Made by a program: the position numbers and the translations under genes
In this document: positions 1 to 4,386 of the stretch, piece by piece
Layout: every line of letters begins with the position of its first letter
Numbering within the stretch: the first letter of the stretch is position 1
NCBI GenBank assembly: GCA_041687295.1
Contig: JAWLCG010000204.1
Location: forward strand, 1-8,963
Direction of reading: 5' to 3'
DNA: 8,963 bases
Origin: JAWLCG01 sp041687295
GTDB taxonomy: Bacteria > Planctomycetota > Phycisphaerae > SM23-33 > FEN-1343
Notes under the pieces: model-generated
What the model was told of the DNA's origin: nothing
The model's database searches: none
The model's input: the letters and a program-made list of their open reading frames with translations, nothing else

Positions 1-36
1 CAGGGCATCGAGGACGAGGAGCCGCCGTCGCCGTGA
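1..36 (+). CDS. C-terminal end of an upstream gene (partial)
   Basis: Reading from the first base gives 11 sense codons, QGIEDEEPPSP, and then a TGA stop at 34-36. The codons end mainly in G or C like the genes around it, and the short acidic, proline-containing tail is a common kind of C-terminus. The gene would end just before the promoter proposed for the ABC ATPase. Too little is present to identify the product, and with no more than 36 bases a chance open frame cannot be excluded. Confidence 0.35.
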   Translation, partial: QGIEDEEPPSP

Positions 37-45
37 CCCGCCCGC

Positions 46-74
46 TTGGCAGGGCCCGGGCCGGTCGCTACAGT
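46..74 (+). promoter_or_regulatory. sigma70-type promoter for the ABC ATPase
   Basis: A -35 box TTGGCA (46-51) and a -10 box TACAGT (69-74) are separated by exactly 17 bases. Transcription would start near 81, leaving a leader of about 55 bases before the ATG at 136. This promoter also argues against the alternative TTG start at 46, which would lie inside the -35 box. This is a consensus match by eye; no transcript evidence is available. Confidence 0.5.
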
Positions 75-135
75 GGACCCTCAGCCGGCCCGGCGGCGGG
101 TCGGCCACCCAGGGCAATGGAGCGGACGCAGCGGC

Positions 136-933
136 ATGGGCGGTAGTAACGGCCAGACGGTGGTGGACCTGCGGGGCGTGGGCTTCGCGCGGGGGGCAAC
201 GACGATCCTGCGCGGCGTGGACTGGCGCATCCGCCCAGGCGAGCACTGGGCCCTGATCGGCGCCAACGGCTCGGGCAAGACCACGCTGTTGCAGCTGGCG
301 ACGGGCTACCTCTGGCCCAGCGAGGGGCACATCGAGGTGCTGGGCGAAACCTTCGGCCAAGTCGACCTGCGCCAGCTCCGCCGGCGCATCGGCTGGGTGA
401 GCAGCGCCCTGCACGACCGCCTTCGCCCCGGCCTGTGTGCCCGCGACGCCGTCCTGACCGGCGCCTTCGCCTCGCTGGGCCTGTTCGACCCGGCCAGCGA
501 CGCCCAGCGGGCCCGGGCCGACGCCCTGCTCGACGAGGTCGGCGCCGGCCGCTTGGCCGAGCGGGCCTTCGGCCTGCTGTCGCTGGGCGAGCAGCAGCGC
601 GTGCTGCTGGCCCGCGGGCTGATGGGGGAGCCGGAGCTGCTGATCCTGGATGAGCCCTGTGCCGGCCTGGACCTGCCGGCCCGCGAGGCCCTGCTGGCGA
701 CCCTGGAGCGCCTGGCCCGGCAGGGGGGCGTCACGCTGGTCCTGGTGACCCACCACATCGAGGAGATCGTCGCGCCCTTCACCCATGCCCTGGTCCTGCA
801 GGCCGGCGGCGTGCTGGCGGGCGGGGCCAAGGCCGACGTCCTCACCGGCCCGGTCCTGTCGCAGGCCCTGGGCCTGGCGCTGGAGGTCCACTGCCGCCAT
901 GGCCGCTACTGGCCCAGCGTGCCGGCGGGCTGA
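136..933 (+). CDS. ABC transporter ATP-binding protein (ModF/YlmA-like single ATPase)
   Basis: This 265-residue protein is a single complete ABC nucleotide-binding domain in the cytoplasm that would hydrolyse ATP to drive transport or another mechanical task. Walker A is GANGSGKT (42-49), the signature is LSLGEQ (148-153), Walker B is LLILDEP (168-174), the D-loop is AGLD (176-179) and the H-loop histidine is H206 in VTHH. The region where the Q-loop glutamine normally lies reads IGWVSSAL (85-92) with no glutamine. I associate this form with the ModF/YlmA group rather than with typical importers. The C-terminus continues about 30 residues past the core and ends in GRYWPSV. I chose the ATG at 136 because the proposed promoter covers the upstream TTG and because homology-like sequence begins here; the ribosome binding site is weak. 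No permease or binding protein is adjacent, so its partner and substrate are unknown. Confidence 0.93.
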   Translation: MGGSNGQTVVDLRGVGFARGATTILRGVDWRIRPGEHWALIGANGSGKTTLLQLATGYLWPSEGHIEVLGETFGQVDLRQLRRRIGWVSSALHDRLRPGLCARDAVLTGAFASLGLFDPASDAQRARADALLDEVGAGRLAERAFGLLSLGEQQRVLLARGLMGEPELLILDEPCAGLDLPAREALLATLERLARQGGVTLVLVTHHIEEIVAPFTHALVLQAGGVLAGGAKADVLTGPVLSQALGLALEVHCRHGRYWPSVPAG

Positions 934-936
934 CCC

Positions 937-964
937 TTGCCAGCCGGCTCGGTTGGTGTATGAT
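937..964 (+). promoter_or_regulatory. sigma70-type promoter for the 88-residue gene
   Basis: TTGCCA (937-942) and TATGAT (959-964) each match the consensus at 5 of 6 positions, with a 16-base spacer. The predicted start, near 971, gives a leader of about 86 bases. This leader contains a small GC hairpin (997-1010, arms CCGGGC and GCCCGG) before the Shine-Dalgarno site. It shows that the small gene at 1057 can be expressed independently of the ABC gene. Confidence 0.55.
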
Positions 965-1056
965 GCTAATGGTTCGACACTTCGTACCGGCCTGCGCCGG
1001 GCGTGCCCGGGGGCCGAGCACAACTCATTTCTCGATTCTGCAATGGGGAGAAGGCG

Positions 1057-1323
1057 ATGGCTGCATCCACAGGCATCCGCGAGGCGCTGGTCTACGCCGA
1101 GGTCGCCGGCAAGAAGGTGACCGTCCTGGCCGGCGGGGCCTACTTCACCGGCACGGTCCTGAGCGTCAATCCTCTGGTCGTCGAGCCCGGCGGCGGCGAG
1201 TGCGCCCGGCTGGTGAACTTCGACATGGTGGCGGCCGTCTGCCTCCACGAAACCCCTGGCAAGGAGCTGCTCCGCGAGGTCCGGCCCAAGGGCGAGGCCC
1301 GCATGGACGTCAAGGCCTGGTAG
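1057..1323 (+). CDS. small conserved-looking protein, possible Sm-like beta-barrel
   Basis: This is an 88-residue soluble protein with no signal peptide or membrane segment. The start ATG follows a strong ribosome binding site, GGGGAGAAGG (1045-1054), and this excludes the longer in-frame GTG at 1003. Residues 18-61 read as alternating strands. GKKVTVLAGGAYFTGTVLSV (18-37) resembles an Sm1-type motif: a polar turn, a strand, a glycine turn, then FTGTVLSV. A short second strand pair follows, with LVNFDMVAAV at 52-61. The C-terminus is basic and charged. The Sm/Hfq-like fold is an inference from strand pattern only; the conserved Sm residues are not all present and another small beta-barrel is possible. 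It has its own promoter (937-964) and sits upstream of a structured intergenic region. I do not recognise a named family. Confidence 0.8.
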   Translation: MAASTGIREALVYAEVAGKKVTVLAGGAYFTGTVLSVNPLVVEPGGGECARLVNFDMVAAVCLHETPGKELLREVRPKGEARMDVKAW

Positions 1324-1354
1324 ATTCTGCCCCGAAGTAGTTAGATTAAACGAC

Positions 1355-1383
1355 TTGGCGCTTTTGCGGATCGGCGATACCAT
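1355..1383 (+). promoter_or_regulatory. weak candidate promoter in the 1324-1572 gap
   Basis: TTGGCG (1355-1360) and TACCAT (1378-1383) are 17 bases apart in a locally AT-richer stretch that begins right after the stop codon at 1321-1323. Transcription would begin near 1390 and run to the terminator at 1534-1570, giving an RNA of about 180 bases. Both boxes are only partial consensus matches. A second isolated -10-like box, TACAAT (1528-1533), lacks a good -35 partner. Confidence 0.25.
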
Positions 1384-1570
1384 GCCTTGTAGTGTGGGCG
1401 TTCCGGTCGTCGCTGGCCGACGCCGAGTCCACTTGGAATGGTTGCTCATTCCTTGTTTGCAGGTTTTCGCACTGCTGTGGCCAAAGGGGGCATCGGCCGG
1501 GCCTGGCGGTCGGACCGTCCGCGCGTGTACAATCCGGTGTGAGCCCCGGGCTCCACCGGATTTTTGTTTG
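1384..1570 (+). ncRNA. candidate structured small RNA or long structured leader
   Basis: This stretch has no credible coding frame: it is AT-richer than the genes and lacks their G/C-ending codon pattern. It contains several possible stems. TTGTA (1387-1391) can pair with TACAA (1528-1532) and enclose the region. GGCGT and ACGCC enclose a CGGTC/GGCCG helix near 1397-1424. GGAATG (1435-1440) pairs with CATTCC (1447-1452). A terminator hairpin follows immediately at 1534-1559. With the weak promoter at 1355-1383 it would make an RNA of roughly 180 bases. The alternatives are a 3' untranslated region of the 1057 gene or a leader of the following cluster. The pairings were found by eye and have not been scored or checked by comparison. 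Confidence 0.3.
1534..1570 (+). terminator. intrinsic (Rho-independent) terminator
   Basis: CCGGTG and CACCGG form the outer arms and GAGCC and GGCTC the inner arms, with one bulged T and a CCG loop (hairpin 1534-1559). The T-rich tract TTTTTGTTTG (1561-1570) follows directly. This is the clearest terminator in the window on the plus strand. It would stop transcripts from the 1057 gene or from the candidate small RNA. Its T tract ends two bases before the ATG at 1573, so it may also act as an attenuator for the following cluster. Confidence 0.7.
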
Positions 1571-1572
1571 CC

Positions 1573-1752
1573 ATGGCCGAGGACAACACCCTCGAGGCCC
1601 TGCGAGAGCACCCGGAGATCGCCCGCTTCCTCGAGTGGGTCCGCAGACGCCCCGGCGACGAGCACGTGCAGGTCCGCCGATCCGCCGACATGCGCCGCCG
1701 CGGCAAGACGGGCCGGGGTCGACGCGAAGGAGGCATCCGCCACCATGGCTGA
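1573..1752 (+). CDS. small charged protein, 59 residues, unknown function
   Basis: The product is a cytoplasmic-type, highly charged protein. The first 25 residues look like an amphipathic helix (LEALREHPEIARFLEWVRRR, 7-26) and the last third is strongly basic (RRRGKTGRGRR). Codons end in G or C almost without exception from the ATG onward, while the DNA just upstream does not, and this supports the start at 1573. No Shine-Dalgarno sequence precedes it; the preceding bases are the T tract of the terminator, so initiation would be weak or unusual. Its TGA (1750-1752) overlaps the next gene's ATG (1745), and it carries that gene's GAAGGAGG site inside its own coding sequence, so translational coupling is likely. 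The basic tail could bind nucleic acid or membrane, but this is speculation. I do not recognise a family. Confidence 0.6.
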   Translation: MAEDNTLEALREHPEIARFLEWVRRRPGDEHVQVRRSADMRRRGKTGRGRREGGIRHHG

Positions 1753-2071
1753 AGGTCCAAAACCCTACCGCCCGCTGCACGGCTCGAGCCCCCAGGCCGA
1801 CGAATCGCCCGCTGAGCAGCGGCTCTACCAACGGTTGGACCGGCTGGTGTGGGTCCTCACCCGCGGCGGGGCCGGCGCGCTGGTGGGTGTGGCGGCATGG
1901 TTCGTGGCCCGGCGGCTGGCCCCGGCCGAGTCGGCTGGGCTGGACGGATGGCTCTGGGCGTTCGGGCTGGGCGGGGCGGCGGTGGGGTTGGGCCTTGGCG
2001 ACTGGACCTCGCATCGCGTAAGCTCGCTGACGCACTGGCTCGTGCAGCATTGGCGGCGCGGGCCCCGGTAG
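1745..2071 (+). CDS. small two-helix membrane protein, first of a tandem pair
   Basis: This 108-residue protein begins with a polar tail containing KPYRP (6-10) and SPQADESPAEQ (15-25). Membrane segments follow at about 42-57 and 67-86, with a basic stretch (VARRLAP) between them and a basic end (HWRRGPR). The second segment ends in the motif GDWTSH. The start ATG at 1745 has a strong site, GAAGGAGG (1726-1733), with an 11-base gap, and overlaps the previous stop by 8 bases. The open frame extends upstream to 1355, but that part loses coding character. It is a clear paralogue of the next gene: the PYRP and PQADESP motifs, the two helices and the GD-x3-H motif are shared in order. It is probably an inner-membrane protein of unknown role. 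Confidence 0.8.
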   Translation: MAEGPKPYRPLHGSSPQADESPAEQRLYQRLDRLVWVLTRGGAGALVGVAAWFVARRLAPAESAGLDGWLWAFGLGGAAVGLGLGDWTSHRVSSLTHWLVQHWRRGPR

Positions 2072-2106
2072 CCGACGCGCCTCGCCTGGAAGGAGACTGA
2101 CCCCCA

Positions 2107-2451
2107 ATGCCCCGCACACCGCCGTACAGGCCCATCGACCGCTCCATGCCCCAGGCCGACGAGTCGCCCGTCGAGGAGCTGGGCTACCGCCTGATCGGGA
2201 GGCTGGCGTGGGGGCTGATGCGCACGCTGGGCGGGGCGGTGCTGGGGTTGCTGGCCTTCCTGTCGGCATGGGTGGCCCTGACCGGCTGGTGGGTCGAGGG
2301 GGTCGCCCTGTGGCCCTGGTTCTGGGCGTTCCTGGCCGGTGGGGGCCTGCTGGGGCTGATCTTCGGCGATCGGATCTGGCATGGCCTGCACTGGCTGGGC
2401 GGGACAGTCCATCACTACACCCGCGAGATCCCCTTCTGGTGGCCCTGGTAG
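2107..2451 (+). CDS. small two-helix membrane protein, second of a tandem pair
   Basis: This 114-residue protein is paralogous to the gene ending at 2071. PYRP is at 7-10 and PQADESPVEE at 15-24, the membrane segments are at about 41-63 and 66-87, and GDRIWH (87-92) matches the GD-x3-H motif of its neighbour. It differs in being very tryptophan-rich in and after the helices (WW at 61-62, WPWFW at 69-73, and the terminal FWWPW), which is typical of residues at a membrane interface. A strong site, GGAAGGAG (2088-2095), sits 11 bases before the ATG, the same spacing as in the first copy. The genes are 35 bases apart and are very likely one transcript. The function is unknown; a small complex with its partner is a reasonable inference. 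Confidence 0.85.
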   Translation: MPRTPPYRPIDRSMPQADESPVEELGYRLIGRLAWGLMRTLGGAVLGLLAFLSAWVALTGWWVEGVALWPWFWAFLAGGGLLGLIFGDRIWHGLHWLGGTVHHYTREIPFWWPW

Positions 2452-2458
2452 GAGGTAG

Positions 2459-2475
2459 GGCGGGCACGGCCCGCC
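2459..2475 (+). terminator. GC hairpin just after the membrane-protein pair
   Basis: GGCGGGC (2459-2465) and GCCCGCC (2469-2475) form a 7-base-pair stem with a 3-base loop, starting 8 bases after the stop codon at 2449-2451. No T tract follows, so it may be a transcript-stabilising 3' hairpin or a Rho-assisted stop rather than a true intrinsic terminator. Confidence 0.3.
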
Positions 2476-2505
2476 GCGAAGCCGCCAAACCCCTATGACG
2501 GGTGC

Positions 2506-2525
2506 CATGGCCGCATGCGGCCATG
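2506..2525. repeat. perfect 20-base palindrome
   Basis: The ten bases CATGGCCGCA are followed at once by their exact reverse complement, with the centre between 2515 and 2516. It is non-coding and lies 55 bases after the last plus-strand gene. It could be an operator-like protein site or a cruciform-forming sequence; no neighbouring gene is obviously regulated by it. Confidence 0.75.
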
Positions 2526-2610
2526 CGACGGCGGTCCGCGCCGCGGCGAACGACCCCACCGATCGCCCGGGCCGGACAGGAGCCCTGAAAAGGCGACAGT
2601 GTTCTGACGG

Positions 2611-2730
2611 TCTGCCGATTGTGCCTGCGGGTCCGCAAGCTGCACTGGGCCCAAGCCCACGCAATGCCTTCCGTGGGCATCGGGCGGGCCGTCCCCGGCG
2701 TGGCCCATCGCACCCGCACCTCCGACGGGC
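2611..2730 (+). repeat. dispersed palindromic element, copy 1
   Basis: The element starts with TCTGCCGATTG and has the end TGCGGGT at 2626-2632. After 22 bases comes a 24-base hairpin (2655-2678, arms GCCCACGCAA and TTCCGTGGGC, one mismatch, loop TGCC). After a further 33 bases comes the inverted end ACCCGCA (2712-2718). Sequence just outside both ends (CCGATTGTGCC on the left, CTCCG on the right) is also shared with other copies. It lies in the gap between converging genes. No open frame in it looks coding. Confidence 0.87.
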
Positions 2731-2810
2731 GAACGGTCCAGCCGGCGGAACCCCCGGATACGGCCCTCTTGCGCCTGGCCCCAAAGCGGCGGCCGTGCGG
2801 CACGGTACGG

Positions 2811-2900
2811 CACTGCCGCCCCTTCGGGGCTCAACTCCTAACACCGACATCACCGGGGGCTTACGCCCCCGGCTAAACACTGCCGCCCGTTCGGGGCTCC
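2811..2900 (+). repeat. pair of UUCG hairpin repeats flanking a perfect GC stem-loop
   Basis: CACTGCCGCCC, one variable base, then TTCGGGGCTC occurs at 2811-2832 and again at 2878-2899, a spacing of 67 bases. Each copy folds as a GCCC/GGGC stem; in the first copy the loop is the very stable C(UUCG)G form. Between them lies a perfect 8-base-pair stem, CCGGGGGC (2853-2860) with GCCCCCGG (2865-2872), closed by a TTAC loop. The arrangement suggests a second family of small intergenic repeats, distinct from the dispersed element. Confidence 0.7.
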
Positions 2901-3032
2901 AGAATCCGCCGGCCCGGCACGGTGCTGTGCGATCCAAAGCGGCGTCAAGGCCGCCGCACTCCATACTTCGCTCGGGCCCTGGGCCGTTTGTCGGGCGGTA
3001 CGACTGACGATCAGACGCCGGAAGGGCGGGCC

Positions 3033-4052
3033 TCAGTACCAGCCGGTCAGCTCGGCCAGGGCGGCCCAGGCGGGGGCGGCGTAGAAGCGGTGGCCCTGGT
3101 CGCCGAGGATGAGGCGGCACTTTTCGGGCACCCCGGCCGCGGAATAGATGGCGGCGATGGTGGCGTAGGTCCGCTCGACAGCAGCGGGGGGGAACAGGCC
3201 GTCCTGCGCGCCGCCGACCACGACCAGGGGTCTTGGCGCGATCAGGCCGGCCAGGTCGCTCATCTCCGCCCAGCGCAGCAGGCCCGGCAGGTAGGTGTCG
3301 GCACAGAGGGTGCGGACGAGGTTCGACTCGGCGTAGTCGCAGACGCTGCACGAGGCGATGACCGCCCCGATCCGCCCGTCGAGGCAGGCGGCGTAGTAGC
3401 TCACCTTGCCCCCGCCGGAGTTGCCCACGCAGACGACCCGGCCGAGGTCGACGCGGTCGGCGAACCGCTCGGTCAGGGCGTCCAGGGCCCGCCAGACGTC
3501 CCAGCACCGCTCGCCGAGCATGGTTCGGCCCAGCAGCAGGGCGACGAGGCTCGAGTGGGTGCAGCGGTCCTTGCGGTCGCGGAACTCGGGCCGATCCTCC
3601 CGCTCCCCGAAGCACCGCTGCTCGAGGACCAGGGCGGCCAGGCCGCGAGCGACGGCCTGGCGGGCGAAGTCGCGGTCGCCGCCGAGCAGGGCCTCGTCGC
3701 GCTCGCTCAGGGCCCGGCCCAGGCTGATGTGCATGCCGGGCGCGTGGCCCTGGAGGCACACGGCCAGCGGGGGGTTCTCGACGCCCTCGGGCAGGCACAG
3801 GTGGCAGGGCACGGTGGCGCCGGGCTCGGCGGTGAAGACGAAGCGGATCTCCCGGCCCCACTCGCCCCGGCGGTCGAACTCGACGCGGACCTCCAGCGGC
3901 CCCCGGTCGGGCATCAGGCCCAGGGCGTCGCGGAACCGCTGTTCGAGCTGCTCGCGCCAGGGCCCCAAGGGGCGGTCCGGGCGGAACCGCAGCTGCGGCG
4001 GGTGCTCAGCCAGCCAGGCGGCGTGGCAGTCTTCCGGTGTCGGCAGGGCCAT
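3033..4052 (-). CDS. alpha/beta-hydrolase esterase (paralogue A)
   Basis: This 339-residue hydrolase resembles the acetyl-xylan-esterase and dienelactone-hydrolase-like groups and would cleave ester bonds in a carbohydrate or similar substrate. The probable catalytic triad is Ser212 in GNSGG (210-214), Asp284 in GGAQDGLFP and His321 in DQGHRFY. An oxyanion-region motif, LQGHAPGMH (100-108), and the strongly conserved block EQRCFGER (144-151) are also visible. There is no signal peptide, so it is probably cytoplasmic. The ATG has a good site, GAGGAGA (plus-strand 4059-4065), with a 6-base gap. It is more than half identical by eye to the esterase at 4384-5409 along the whole length. No convincing promoter lies just upstream, where the repeats are, so it may depend on read-through from the esterase and transporter genes to its right. 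The substrate cannot be named from the sequence. Confidence 0.93.
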   Translation of the reverse strand: MALPTPEDCHAAWLAEHPPQLRFRPDRPLGPWREQLEQRFRDALGLMPDRGPLEVRVEFDRRGEWGREIRFVFTAEPGATVPCHLCLPEGVENPPLAVCLQGHAPGMHISLGRALSERDEALLGGDRDFARQAVARGLAALVLEQRCFGEREDRPEFRDRKDRCTHSSLVALLLGRTMLGERCWDVWRALDALTERFADRVDLGRVVCVGNSGGGKVSYYAACLDGRIGAVIASCSVCDYAESNLVRTLCADTYLPGLLRWAEMSDLAGLIAPRPLVVVGGAQDGLFPPAAVERTYATIAAIYSAAGVPEKCRLILGDQGHRFYAAPAWAALAELTGWY

Positions 4053-4093
4053 GGCGGGTCTCCTCGGCGGTTGGAACGTATTGCTCTAGCTCA

Positions 4094-4217
4094 TCTGCCG
4101 ATTGCGCCTGTGGGGCCCCAAGCGCCTCCGGCCCAAGCCCACGGATTGCAATCCGTGGGCATTCGTGGCAGGACGTCGATCAGGCGGCCCGGTTCACCCG
4201 CACATCCGATAGGAAAA
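4094..4217 (+). repeat. dispersed palindromic element, copy 2
   Basis: Like copy 1 it begins TCTGCCGATTG. Its left end is diverged (TGTGGGG, 4109-4115). After 21 bases comes the hairpin at 4137-4160, here a perfect palindrome with 12-base arms starting GCCCACGGATTG. After 35 bases comes ACCCGCA (4196-4202). An 8-base direct repeat, TGCTCTAG, flanks the copy at 4082-4089 and 4218-4225. It lies directly upstream of esterase A. Confidence 0.87.
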
Positions 4218-4225
4218 TGCTCTAG

Positions 4226-4356
4226 AGCGCTTTGCGCCCGGACCTGCGGGTGTGCTGTGCCGGGCCAGGCACAGCCCGGCCACGATGCCCACGGAAGGCA
4301 TTCCGTGGGCGTGGGCCGAGCCCCGCCCTGCGGACCCGCAGGCGCAAGCGCAGAAC
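4226..4356 (-). repeat. dispersed palindromic element, copy 3 (inverted)
   Basis: This copy reads on the minus strand: its TGCGGGT end corresponds to 4334-4340, its hairpin is 4287-4310 (arms GCCCACGGAA and TTCCGTGGGC) and its ACCCGCA end corresponds to 4245-4251. The gaps are 23 and 35 bases. GCTCTAG flanks it at 4219-4225 (shared with copy 2) and at 4357-4363. Copies 2 and 3 therefore meet tail to tail, and with their flanks they fill nearly all of the space between the two esterase genes. Confidence 0.87.
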
Positions 4357-4360
4357 GCTC

Positions 4361-4386
4361 TAGCAGCCCGTTGGAACGGGCTGCTA
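4361..4386 (-). terminator. long stem-loop overlapping the stop codon of esterase B
   Basis: TAGCAGCCCGTT and AACGGGCTGCTA are exact inverted 12-base arms separated by 2 bases, so about 11 pairs can form with a 4-base loop. On the minus strand the first three bases of the stem are the TAG stop codon of the esterase at 4384-5409. No T tract follows, so it may work as a partial terminator or as a 3' end stabiliser between the two esterase genes. Confidence 0.45.

Larger units (their letters stand above)
2452..3032. other. 581-base gene-free region rich in palindromes and repeats
   Basis: The region lies between converging genes (plus strand ending at 2451, minus strand ending at 3033). Long open frames cross it on both strands, but they come from GC-rich, stop-poor DNA and lack consistent codon usage. 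It holds a GC hairpin at 2459-2475, a 20-base palindrome at 2506-2525, copy 1 of the dispersed element (2611-2730) and a pair of UUCG-type hairpins around a perfect GC stem (2811-2900). A partial direct repeat beginning CCAAAGCGGCG occurs near 2771 and again near 2935. It looks like an accumulation site for small repeats. Confidence 0.7.

Noticed and set aside
46..135. TTG-initiated N-terminal extension of the ABC ATPase
   Set aside because: It coincides with a good promoter, adds 30 residues of low-quality sequence and has no ribosome binding site.
1384..1570. 6S, SRP or tmRNA assignment for the candidate RNA
   Set aside because: None of the characteristic motifs of these RNAs could be recognised, so only a generic structured-RNA call is made.
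1346..2803. A 485-codon open frame on the minus strand
   Set aside because: It runs antisense to the cluster at 1573-2451 and through repeat copy 1; the Arg/Pro-rich product shows no domain.
1825..3861. A 678-codon open frame on the minus strand
   Set aside because: It crosses the membrane-protein genes, the repeats and part of esterase A in a different frame, with Arg/Pro-rich low-complexity sequence and no motif.
4094..4356. Integron attC sites
   Set aside because: The outer inverted ends plus an inner palindrome recall attC, but the core GTTRRRY/RYYYAAC motifs are absent, there is no cassette between copies and no integrase is seen.
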